From: Phytophthora sp. 'mugwort'
Taxonomy: Eukaryota > Oomycota > Peronosporomycetes > Peronosporales > Peronosporaceae
Assembly: GCA_033558025.1 (NCBI GenBank)
Contig: JAUCEF010000011.1
Location: 2,728,001 to 2,792,000 of the forward strand
Length of the DNA: 64,000 nucleotides
Direction of reading: 5' to 3'
Below are positions 33,040 through 43,898 of the stretch, in pieces. A program made the translations under genes and the position numbers. How positions within the stretch are numbered: the first letter of the stretch is position 1; every line of letters begins with the position of its first letter. Below the pieces are notes generated by a model. That model was not told the DNA's origin. It saw only the letters and a list, made by a program, of their open reading frames with translations, and made no database searches.

Positions 33040-35124
33040 ACGCTGGGTCCAGACTCCATCAATGAGAAAAGGTTTTCAGCATTATCGAGCCGCCTTGAGG
33101 CACTAGGCTTAGCGTGGGATCCACACCTCCGGGTAGTGTTGATTCCATCAGAAAAGCTTAAGAAAGCGCTGGACCGGACAGCAGATGGCATGACACGACC
33201 AAGCGTGTCGCGCAAGCAGATCGAGAAACTCCTGGGGTCGTTGCGGTACGTGAGTCTTCGCGGTACATGAGTCTTTGCGGTACATTAGTCTTTGCTGCAG
33301 AGCAACACGAGCATTCATCCAGCGCCTCCATCAGCTATAGCGTATATCTTGGCGTTCCAGCATATCCGACTTTCCCTTGACGGACGCAACAACCATCAAT
33401 GGATCGAATCTCTTATCAAGAATGGTGTAGCAACCAGTGTGCCAACAAGCGTCATGCAGAATCACTGAAACCAAATGTCCATTTATTCATGGCAAACAAC
33501 GCCGGTCTCTCGGTTCTCTATCCGACGACTCGCGAGTTTGTTCGGGTGCACTTCGGTGCAGAAGATCGGCTAAGAATTAAGGCACCAACTCCAGGGAGCC
33601 CAGCCGGGTTCAGTATTAACGTCAGCGAAGCATTAAGCGCAGTAATCGCAATTCTTGTTTGGGGCCTTAGTAGTAGGCATCCAACGACCGGATAACCAGC
33701 CATACGTGAACGATGCTGGATCGACAACACCTCAGCTGTCACTTAGATCGGAGATGAAAACACCAGCAACACAGTCGCCCAGGAGCTTACCACAGCGTTA
33801 TCATGTGTCGCACTGGTGTACAACCTTCACGTGACGACGCAGCACCTTCAGGGATTCTCTATCACATTGGTAGACCTCGGGTCAAGGGCGTGCACAAGAT
33901 CGGCATTAAGGACATGGACTATTCGTGTGCGCCTATGGTGTCAACAGGATATTCCACCTGAGTTCTGCGACATCTTCAAGACAAAATCGCCTTCCTGCAA
34001 TGGAGATCTCTCGCCGCCACATCCCGACACCGGTACCTCAACACATGGAGACAGTGATGTCTGTTCTTTTCCGTCGTGGTTTCAACAGGTGGATGTCACC
34101 CGACGAACCGGACCAACAGTCGGTACAGCTTACTATGTTCGCAGTTGAGTGCTGGCAAGGCGATGCCGTGTCTACGCATAACCGAGTTGACACCATATAC
34201 GGGCTAAACGCAGCCATGTCCGATGGTGTCATAAACTGCATGATGGATTCGACCAAACATACAACAGCAACACGAACTCGTCCTCCGAGGCATGCACCGT
34301 CTCCCCCCCCTCCCGCGCCGACAACACGCTGCCGTCTCCTTTGACATGCTCAACCAGATCCTCTCAGCAGCCAGCATGTCCGTCGCCTAACGCCGTGTCC
34401 TTTGTGGGGATACTATGCTGAGCTTCTTCTTTTTTCTGAGACGGGAGGAGTATCTAAGCTCTCGAGGCAAAGACACTCGTACTGCTTGCAAGTAGGTGAC
34501 GTTCTCGTACGCGACAGCAGCGATGTTTATCAACCAGCTTCAACACGGCACCATCAGTGCAGGTTACGATAAGAGGAGCAAGGCCGATCAAGCGGGACAA
34601 TCGACGAGGCGTACCCTTTTATAGAGCGGACTGGCACCGGTTTGTCCCATATTTGCTGCTCTACTTTTACAGCAAAACGCGGTTCTGCTCAAGCTTTCGA
34701 CCTACGCCTTGTGCTCCAGCAACCATCGAAAAATGTTACCAACGAAGACAATGACGAAGGCCCTTCGGAGGGCAGCAAAACATGCTGGCAAGGTTCCGGC
34801 ATTAATCTCAATCCATTCATTCCGAACGGGTGGGTCAACGGCTCTCCACGCGCCCGGCGTCGACGCAGACACAATTGGAATGCATGGGCGGTGCACGGCC
34901 GATGCTTACCGTGCGTACGTTCGCGAAGCCCCAGCAACGCAACTTCAACTCAGCAAGCGCATGGGTCAAGCACCAGCAAGCTGAATCGCTCGGGCTTCCT
35001 CGCGGTACAACACGAGCGCAAGCGCTTGAGAGCCAGAGCCGAACACATTAAACACAATATCAGCTTGCCATTTTGCAACCCCACACTACATGACGCATGT
35101 GCAAAAAGAAAAACAAGGGTCTAA
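33040..35124 (+). mobile_element. DIRS-like tyrosine-recombinase retrotransposon remnant
   Basis: The plus frame at 32737-33270 enters an RT C-terminal region at about 33040: LEALGLAWDPHLRVVLIPSE, then KQIEKLLGSLRYVS, the connection typical of DIRS-type RT. RNase H-like remains include NLHVTTQHLQGFSITLVDLG near 33819, where DIRS elements have HLPGxxNxxAD. Near 34770-34985 a recombinase end reads ISIHSFRTGGSTALHAPGVD and MHGRCTADAYRAYVRE, giving the H-x-x-R box and the nucleophilic Tyr region. RT plus a tyrosine recombinase in this order is the DIRS plan. The N-terminal RT and any gag are missing, probably lost at the junction with gypsy copy B. Frames shift at several points. Confidence 0.65.
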
Positions 35125-35499
35125 GTGCCACTCCTGATCGACTGTGAAATTCGATGCCTTAGAAAAAATAAGATAGAGGATCTAAGCGGACTATCACCCC
35201 ATTTTGCTGGTTTCAGGTATTAGCAGACACTGGTCGTGTACCAGGGAACAGGCAAGATGATCTGTTGTAAGATGGCCACTTGTCCTCGCAGAGTGCGTGC
35301 CCGGTACTTCAACAGTGAATACCTTGTCTGCATGTCTGCCAATATGTGCTGTAGCCGCGTCTGTGAGCTTGAGCCCGTAGTATATACCAAGCAGTTTGGC
35401 CGAGTCGTTGTTCCAACAACCTTTAGTCCCAATTGTTGTAGTGCCTCACGGATGCTGTCGGTTTCACTGTTCCAGGGGTGGAACGGCAGCACACGATCT

Positions 35500-37705
35500 T
35501 GCTCTTGTTCAGCTCCATGCCCGATGCCTCACAAAAGAGTCTACCAAGTCCAGTAGACGCTGAGTATCCCGCAGGTCCCTTAGTAGTCCAGTGTAGTCAT
35601 CAGCAAAGTTGATAACTGTATGGACCACCGAAGAGTCTCCACACCGAAGTGCAGCATCCTTCATCTTGGCGCGAATCAAGTTCAGCAAGGGTTCCTAGTA
35701 AAGCACGAACAGACCCGGGGAGAGGGGGTCTCCTTGCCGCATGCATCTCCCTAATTCAAAGGGAGAAAATGGGCTACCGTTGTATAGTAGCGCCACCAAA
35801 GTCGCAGGAAACATCACGCGTACCCAGGGACGAAACACCTCGCCGAAGCGGAAGCGCTCGAGGATCATGTCAAGGGCATCCCACACCACGCTGTCGAAGG
35901 CCTTGGCAAAGTCAATCAAGATAGCACCAGCCACCGTGTCATCGTCTTCATACACTTTCATGAGTGCTTGAAGCCGCAGGTGAGGATGGCGAATATCGCG
36001 CCCAGGCACGAAGCCATACTGGTCAGAGAATAGGGTATGCCAGTATCTTGGGGCCCAGCTTGGCATCGACGTTGAGGAGGGTAATGGGTCTGTAATTCCC
36101 AGGCTCTTTACGGTCTCCCTTCTCGTATAGCAAGCAGACTTGGCCGCGACGCTGGAACTTGGACATCCTGCCTTTCTCCAGTTGGGCCGCGTAGACCCAA
36201 TCTCCAGGATACGGCTCCAAAGCGGCACATCAGTTAGGTAGTAGGCCAGGGGTAACCCATCGGGTCGTGGTACCTTCACCAACGACGTATGCTTGATAGC
36301 CCAGTAGAAGTCATTTGCTGTGAGTGGACTGTCAAGATAGGCAGCTTGCTTCAGCGTCAGATGCTTGGTCGTGTGTTCAAGGATCTGGGCCAGCTTGATG
36401 CGATACCATTTCGGCTTGTCATGGTGGAACTCCCTTGAAGGTGAACGATAGATCCCGGACCAAAACTGGTTGAACTCCTGGCACATGATTTTCAACTCCT
36501 CCGGCGAATTGACAGGAACCGGAGTGTTGTGCAGGATCTGAGGCGGTCGGAAGAAGTACTTGGTACCTCGCTCAGAATCATGGAGGTCGGAGGTAAACTT
36601 CTTCTTCGATGCGTAGAGCTTTTTCACCTTCATTTTGACCTCCACTAGTGCCCTCGTTTCAGTCAGCCGCCGGCGTTGATCATCGGTAGGCTCCGTCGCT
36701 TGGCGGTGCCGCAGATCATTGATTTCCAGGTGCAGTTCCTCAAGTTCGCGCTGGCGAGCATTCTTCCGAGATTCGAATAACTCCTGCAGGAAGATGTTGT
36801 CGCGATGATTGTGCTCGTCGAGTAGGCAGCCCGGGTTGTGGTGGGATTCCGTTGGTGCATGGAGCATGTCTGCCAACTTGATCAGCGATTGTTGGAGATA
36901 CTGCTGGGCTTCAGGAAACTGGATGACCATTCTGGGTAGCGCCAGGGGGGTCTCTTAGCCGGCCGAAAGACAGCAGATCCGAGTCGAAAGTCGATGCCGC
37001 AGTGGTCACGCATATTGGAGCGATCGCGAATGTCTGCAGGATGCCCTGCATGACCGAGTGGAAGAGCTGGGAGCTTAGCATCACGTAGTCTAACCTTGAG
37101 CTGGTGTTAGGGCTGGTGAACTGACGAGCGTCGGATGTTCCAGGCGCCATGCATCCACAACGTTGATAGATTGCATCCAGTCCAGCAGCTCGGTTCACCC
37201 CCGCGGCCGATTCCGATCGGTGTGGTTGGCTTGGTCCAGTTGTACATCACGTGTTGAAGTCGCCCATGACAATATGCAGCGCATCATCGTCGAAGTCTCT
37301 TGGAAAGTGCTTAAAGAAGGTTGGCCGCTTCTGGCTTTTAACGGGGGCATACACCACATGAATGTACGTCTCTTTCGAGTCCAGCGTGCCTCGTAGTAGT
37401 AAGTACCGATCCATCATATCAGCCGAGCTAACATGACGGAGGGTAACGTCTTGGATATCTTGACCAGGGCGTGTCGGCGTGAGTAGTAAGCCCACACCAG
37501 CGTGCCCTGTATATGCAGTCATATGTTCTTGCGACTAAATGCAGAAATTAAACCGCGAGGTTTGCCTCCAGATCTGTTTCAAGCGCTGGTAGTTGAAGAG
37601 CCCGGTGAAGCACATCTCCTGAAGACCGATCATGTGAAAGGTCTTAGAGAAGTACTGCAGCGAGCTCCTTGAGGTCCGGTTCATGCCGTTAGCGTTCAGC
37701 GAGAA
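35500..37705 (-). pseudogene. LINE ORF2: endonuclease and reverse transcriptase
   Basis: The endonuclease starts near 37705 with LNANGMN and IGLQEMCFTGLF, then (37522-37247) HAGVGLLLTP and IVMGDFNT, the catalytic blocks of APE-type nucleases that nick the target. RT (36930-35695) has SDQYGFVPGRDIRH, GAILIDFAKAFDSVVWDALD and RCMRQGDPLSPGLF. A TAG at about 35697-35695 interrupts it. Beyond, in the same frame, follows VINFADDYTGLLRDL, whose FADD (35607-35596) is the RT active site. Other breaks lie between the nuclease and RT near 36930-37240 and near 37525. The order is that of an intact LINE; the stops make it inactive unless read through. Confidence 0.8.
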
Positions 37706-37858
37706 CCCTCTCAGGATCCAATTCCTATTAGAGAGGAGGGCTACCCGAGTTGGCTACTGTCGAAGCCGCTTGCTGGAGACCAGCGATGCATTAATGTAAG
37801 TCGTCCGGCGACGGGCCACCAAGGCGTCGAGCTGCCAACGGCGAGGTTACCAGTACCC

Positions 37859-39684
37859 CTAGGGTGTGATCGTCCCAGAGGTGCCACATCGGATGGGGCA
37901 GCGTATAGCTTCTTGTTGGATTAGAGCGCAGACCTTGACCGGATCCATATAGATGCTTGGAGCAATCACTCGCAACGCAACATCAAAATCGGCCAGCCGC
38001 GTTTGGAGCCAGAACTCGTTTGGGGTAGAGCAAAGGCTCTGCAGCACGACTTCTGGGCTTAGGTCGTCGGCGTCCGGGAAGAGCTCGGCCAACTTGTTCT
38101 TGAGCGACTAGTCTTTCGCCGAGGGGTCGAGCTCCGTGGAGATCATTCGGAGTACTGCGTGGTCAAACCTCTTGCTGCGAAGATGCTGGTAGTTACCGGG
38201 AGCCGAGGTGTCCAATAAAATGCGATAGACACTACGCTGGGCTTGGATCCCGTACAAGCTGTTATCGGCATCTGAGGTGTTCAAGATTTTCGTCAGATAC
38301 GATTCGATGACGTGGCAGAGGTCATTGAGGGTGATCGTATCTGCAGGGTACTTGATTGCAGCACTGTTGAGTATCTTTTCGGCAGGCTTGGACAGCTTGA
38401 CATACGAGGCAACCGGGCAGGGCGGGATCTGAGTACTGTCCCATAGAGTCATATCCTGATCAGGTGGGACATTGCCATCATCTCCCTCACTCAGCCACTC
38501 ATATTGGTTGGTGGATGCCAGTACTGGATAGCCAGTCTGGGACGGGGGTAGTTCCCTTCTCTTGGCCGTGGGAACGGACATCTTGCCAAAGACAAGTTGC
38601 TCGGCGGGCAAGATACGCGCCAGCTCCCGGTCCGTTCGCTTGATCGAGCCAGTGGGCAAATTTGGAGGTTCTTCGTCCGACGGCCAGATAGAATTGGGCT
38701 GGACTGTGATCCCGTCTTCGACAGTTTCTCCTTCAACACCTTCCATAGCGCTGCCTGAACTGGCTTCCGAGTCACTCACTGCTGAGCCATTAGGCTCGGA
38801 TGGCTCGTACTCGGCGTCCGACGTTTCCATAGGCGTGCCATTGGCTTCGGCGCTCGTGGCAACAGCAGGCTTCGAAGAAGCCTGCTGTGCCGCATGGTCG
38901 ACCGACTTAGATGATGATGGGTGAGCCTTGCGTTTCTCGTGCATCGCCTTCAGGAAGGGCGGCGTGCCGTGGTTGAACGCACGGATGCGGTGATTGACCA
39001 CCGCGTATCCATGGTCACCGAACTTGATTTCTCGCAACGGCATCGTTGGCGTAAGCATCAGCGACTCGGGCAGGGACTTGTGGTTGAAGTATACTCGGCG
39101 GCTGCGTGACGTCAGACCGCGAATCGTACGACTAGGGCAGATGAACACCGGTGGTGTCCCATGTGCGGCGAACCAGTCGTAGATCTCGCTGTCATCGACC
39201 TCGTCAGGAAGGCGCTGCAAGTCGACATAGTACCAGCTGGAGTACTTGGAGTACGGTTGAACCCGATAGTTTCGGTCACAGATCGACAACGTCTGACCAC
39301 CCAACTTGGATGCGATAGCTTGATCAGTGCATAAAAGCTGATGCCAGCATTCCGGATGGTCTTGAAATCGCACAGATGACTGACGTTAGCCGACCAGATG
39401 GCCGGTTGCGTATCCGATCCGAGCGAGGTCAATGATCTCCGTATCAGAGAACGTGGCGGTCAGGTCTCGCGCAGGAATCCACATGGAGTAGGTCTACTCA
39501 CTCGAGACGAGCTGGGGAACTCCACGTAGAGTATCTTGTTTCTTGTCATCAGCGTTGCGCTCGGGATCCAACATAGCCTTTTTCACTGACGCGAGCGCGT
39601 CATCAGTGGGCAACGAGAACTCGACCTGTGGGGCCATGTCTCGCCACTCAGCATGCCAAGTCTAGTCACGACGGGGAGCCGCCA
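37859..39684 (-). pseudogene. LINE ORF1
   Basis: An ATG at 39684 starts MAAPRRD, then a TAG, then WHAEWRDMAPQVEFSLPTDD. After a shift and a TAA near 39386 the frame is open from 39385 to the TAG at 38110-38108. Contents are a folded N-terminal part (YYVDLQRLPDEVDDSEIYDW), an acidic Ser/Glu-rich middle and a helical C-terminus. Beyond the TAG the same frame runs on for about 82 codons (LAELFPDADDLSPEVVLQ) to 37859. No zinc knuckle or RRM signature is evident. By position it should be the RNA-binding ORF1 protein. Confidence 0.6.
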
Positions 39685-39689
39685 TGATT

Positions 39690-41170
39690 GGGCTGAGAAG
39701 GCTAACGGGCCAGTTCGGGCGTTTCTTCTTCTCCAGCTGCTCTCTCGCAGCTGTCACGTTCCCCCTTTACGATAGGGCTAGGCCGCACTCCTCTGACATC
39801 CTAGGGCCACAGGCGCAAACTCGGCAACAGCTTCAAGGGAACGGCTCGATTGGGAGTCGTGACGACTTAGTTTTTCGGCGGCGGCAGCATGACGGCTTAG
39901 CGTGGTGGTGGTGTCGAGGCGCGGGGCGGGGCGGGGCGGGGTCTTGAGGTCCGGTAGTCAGGTGAGGCGACAGCACGACAGTTAGGCTGACGTGGAAAAA
40001 CGACAACACGGAACTGGAGGGGCCGAAGCTTGAAAGCGCAATAGCAGGTATGGGCCTGTCTATGTGCACTTGTGGGGTAGCCGGCAAATTGCAAACTAGA
40101 GCGCTGCTCTGTGGACGACGCCAAGTGTTGACTCTGCAACAAATTCCGCCACGACTACAAGGGCGTACCAAGAACCTAAGCGTAGATCGACGCGTCGAGA
40201 GCTGCACGTTGACGGTGACGACGCTGATGTCGAGGATGGTGAAACGTGAATGACCACAGCCAAGACTGAGCAATGCGTACGCTCATACGGTGAGGATAGA
40301 AGCGTCAAGCAAACAGTCATCTTTGATGACTGTTTGTTTTGTCACATCGTAACTTAGTTTTTCTTAAGCTTGTGCTTCTATCGTATAGTCTTTATCACCT
40401 GTCTGGACTCATTGTGCAACTCTTTTGCGCTACCTTTTTGTGAAACCGTAGGATGTTACGACATTGATAGCACAAAGAGAGCTTTATGGTGTATAACTTA
40501 CGACATTGTCAGCTAAACCTGTTGAGACTTTATATACCTATCCGTCGGTCGGCTATGTTCACCATACAAAATTAAGTTACTTGGCTATGGCGTAAGATAC
40601 GACATAAAAGTACCGTACATTCGACGTTTGGTACTCATAGTTCCGGGAACCAAGGGATTAACAATACCGGCATATGTGACTGTTCAAGCCACCCACTACC
40701 TTTTTATCGTATTACGGGAATCGAACATAAAACCCGCAAAACTACCACGCAGCGGCATATAAATCCTAACGAACATTTTTCGATCGTTGGCCGCCCAACG
40801 TCTATCAGGTGGGCGCGCTCGTTGCTTCTCGATATTTCTCTGTCAATCCGTTCTGTATCTAACGCGGTTTGGTGAACCTGATGCTCCTATCCATGTGCTA
40901 GTTTGTCCGACCCTCCTTGGTGCTTCGTCCAGCTTCTCTCCACAAGAAGCGGCTCAAGCGCGCGAGGCGGAACGCTGGCCTTATTTAACCAAGTATGATA
41001 TATGCGTGGATCGATGTCTTAGTCCATTGTATATTTAATGATCTAGATTTAATGCTGTTTTATGTCTCTAAATTTCTTAGTTTGCTGAGAGCCTCTTGCT
41101 TATGAGCAGCATTCCAAGGAACCCGCTTGCCCTGCTTTATTGTTAGCGCTTCTACTATCGGCCAACCCTC
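39690..41170. other. Gene-free stretch with a G4 motif
   Basis: No frame shows a recognisable product; frames up to 146 codons near 39833-40273 are low-complexity or antisense noise. The first part is GC-rich with four GGGG runs (39923-39941), the rest AT-richer. A 12-bp inverted repeat lies at about 40310-40335 (CAAACAGTCATC and GATGACTGTTTG). Confidence 0.4.
39923..39941 (+). other. Potential G-quadruplex
   Basis: Four runs of GGGG separated by single C bases, at 39923-39926, 39928-39931, 39933-39936 and 39938-39941. Runs of four with one-base loops are a strong quadruplex pattern. Confidence 0.7.
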
Positions 41171-41178
41171 CATAATTA

Positions 41179-42341
41179 ATGCAGAGCTCGGCGAAGCATG
41201 CAATCTCAATATTAGTGATGACGACTGGCATCCACCTTGATGACTTGATGGTGAGGACACGGAGCCTTGTTCAACGGAGTCTAGAGTGGCGACGTTTGCA
41301 CTCTGCTCGTACACAAATGCAGCGACATTTCGCTGTCACTGCCGGACGACACGATCTGCATTTGCGAAGCTTCTCAGGTTCTGGAACCGGGCATCACGAA
41401 GATGATGACAAAGTTTGGCAAGCCATCCCTGCTGCTGTTCGTCTGGTGGTTTACCTCTTTTTCGGTGAGCATGGCTACCCATTGCTTTTACTGAGTGTTG
41501 TGATGGCAACGGGAGATCGACAACATCCGTCATTGTTAGCGAGGTGTCTCGCGCGATTGTAGAGCACATGAACAACTATGTCACGTTACCGCTAACTCAT
41601 GAAAAGCGACTGAAGTGTTCAATCAACTTTGAAGATGTATATAGTATTCCTGGGTGTGTTTGGTCTCTGGACGGCTGTCATATCTGTTGTGCAAGCAAGT
41701 GTCACCACCAGCAATACATACTTCAACAGGAAGGGTTTTTAATCGCTTATTTTCTGCGCCATTGTTGACCGGACAACGCGATTTCTCGACATCGACGTTA
41801 GATAGACTGATTCAGATACAGCCTATTATTCAATAATAGTGCTGTTGGCATGTTCACATAGATCTATTTTCGAGGCAGGTTGGTGCGGAAGGGGCCGACC
41901 AACTGCTGACTGGCCGAAGCGAGCAAGCACGATACCGTTTGCCTACTCGCTGATTCAGCATCGTAAATTCGAAGCATCTTGTGGCCACTTTCGAGATAGC
42001 CCTGATAGAGAGTGACGCGATCGTTGGGGGCCTTAAATAAGGCTCTCGCTGGAACGTGATACCCGGTAGAGTGTGCGTTTGGAATACTGAAGCGAGGTAG
42101 CTCTTGGTGGAAAGCCTATCGATATGGGACGAACGATATTGCGGCGGTGCCAATCCTCATTAGCTCGGTGCTCATCTTGCGTAACTTTGTCGTTGATATG
42201 GGTGATGGCATGTGGAACGAGCGCGCAGAGGCACGACAGCGAGCATTTTACTTCGAAAATTTCAGGAGCGATATCGACGAGAGCAGCGACCAAAGAACTC
42301 ATACGCGGCAGAAAAAGACAATAGATGTGCTTTTAAAGTGA
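41179..42341 (+). pseudogene. PIF/Harbinger transposase, second copy
   Basis: The plus-strand reading has MVRTRSLVQRSLEWRR and a helical region. Then VEHMNNYVTLPLTHEKRLK and EDVYSIPGCVWSLDGCHICC (near 41640-41690) give the first catalytic block; the family has PGVVGAIDGTHI. FLDIDV and, after several shifts, the C-terminal block ILRNFVVDMGDGMWNERAEA (42147-42341) follow, where relatives have LHNFVED-GD. The middle with the second Asp block is badly damaged. A partner ORF lies tail to tail at 42378-42572, the same plan as the copy at 1.1-2.65 kb. Confidence 0.6.
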
Positions 42342-42377
42342 ATGGAATTCAGGGGTTCGCGAGCTGATGCAGCAAAT

Positions 42378-42572
42378 CTATGACGTACGACCAAATAGTT
42401 CGCGCAAAAGTGCTCGTGTCTTTTCGTTCTCGTTTTGCTGGTGCGAGAGGAAGTCTTCCATATCGCTGCGTGCCATCACACGCATGCCATTGACTGCTCT
42501 ATCCAGGATCTCCTCCATGGTATCTATATCTTCCTGTGCTCTTTGTTTTGACGTGGGTATCGGGTTGGTCAA
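42378..42572 (-). pseudogene. Harbinger accessory ORF, C-terminal coiled coil (second copy)
   Basis: The minus frame ends ARSDMEDFLSHQQNENEKTR plus a short tail and stops at 42378. It is a charged helical C-terminus like those of the Myb/SANT-like partner proteins of Harbinger elements. The DNA-binding part is not recognisable further right. The call rests on position beside the transposase and on helix content. Confidence 0.35.
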
Positions 42573-42579
42573 TTGGACC

Positions 42580-43890
42580 TTCTAGTAGACTGACGCCAAT
42601 TGACACAACCGCATCAAGCGGGTACACCCTTGGGTCGTCATCGAACACGTCTTGTGCCGTGACCTTGAATCATAGATATACAGTTCCATCTTAAAGGCGG
42701 CGTGCCTATATGTAGTGACAAAACGAACATAATTCAGCATCGCATCCAATTGCACATTATAAATGCTGAACCGCACCATGCGCCACGTTTAACAGCGAGA
42801 TCCCAGGCCAACGTAAGATACACCGCCAGACTCCCGAAAAAACAACACGGTCGATCAAAAAGAATATCGGCTACGTCTGAGTGTAGCACAATGTATTGAT
42901 TAATATCACTGTCTGTTTGCATGCTGCAGCAGCTACAAGAAGAAATCAATATCCGAATAGTTAGGTCGTAAAATTGGACTCAGTTCGTCAACTACGGTAC
43001 TACCGTAGCTGCCGTAGCTTACGTCAGTAACGCGGCAACCTTCACCGACGTATACCTATGCTAGGGACACGACCAGCACGTTTCCTCTCTTCAGACCTCA
43101 GAAGAGGGCAGCAACTGTGATTACTTCGTTAGGGTAATACAGACATTGGTAGAATACACCATAAATATACCAAAGTCGGGCTTAAGTACGTAGTCCTTTT
43201 GGTCAAATTGCCATCACTTTTATACTATAATTCCGGGAAGAAGTAGGATTAGGCGGCGCCGCAATTGTGCTGGATGACAGTGATACAGCAGGATCACGAC
43301 ATCATTGGAATCGTACACCGTTCTTCAATAATCTCTTGGAAATGGGCCCGTGTACAGGGTTATTTACCAACTTAAAACTTTTGCTTCCGTCCAACAGTTC
43401 GTGTTCATGTGGCGACAAATTGCTGGCGCGGTGCTGTAATTGATATTGGTACAGGGAGATTATCATCTTTGATCCTCAACAGAAAAGGGATCATTGCAAT
43501 CCCTGCGATGAGTATATAAACAAAATATTTTTTCACCGACGGTTCATGGTAAGGAAATAGCAAAGCAGGAGTGCATCAAACAAAGAGATGGCTATAACTG
43601 CGGTGTATTTGTGTTCTTTATTGAATACTTTATGCATGGGATATCCACCGCCAAAAAAAATCTGCTTTGTGCATACGTTCGCGGTAAAGGCACCTATAAA
43701 CAAACGACTAAATATATAGCCAAAAGCTGAACGCCATCCTACATATATGGTTCAACTATAGCATCCGACAAAAAACTCGACACTGACAAAAGTTAGGATT
43801 TGATTGGATTAGATGATATTAAGATGACAAAGAAACACATTAAAAAGGTTTAGTTGGATAACGAAATAACAGATTTGTTAAAACATTACC
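42580..43890. other. No recognisable gene
   Basis: AT-rich, with frames under 75 codons. A short cluster of small inverted repeats around CTACGGTACTACCGTAG lies at about 42990-43020. Nothing else was found. Confidence 0.4.
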
Positions 43891-43898
43891 TCAGAGTA

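Larger units (their letters stand above)
35225..39684 (-). mobile_element. LINE-type (non-LTR) retrotransposon
   Basis: A minus-strand element with ORF1 (39684-37859) followed by ORF2 (about 37705 to 35230), encoding an apurinic-type endonuclease and RT. No LTRs, tyrosine recombinase or integrase are present. Order, the endonuclease and the FADD RT box define a LINE. It is the best preserved transposon of the window: RT is open for over 400 codons and ORF1 for over 420. No poly(A) tail or target-site duplication was seen. Confidence 0.8.

Noticed and set aside
38562..38924. Plus-strand frame of 120 codons
   Set aside because: Antisense of the acidic middle of LINE ORF1.
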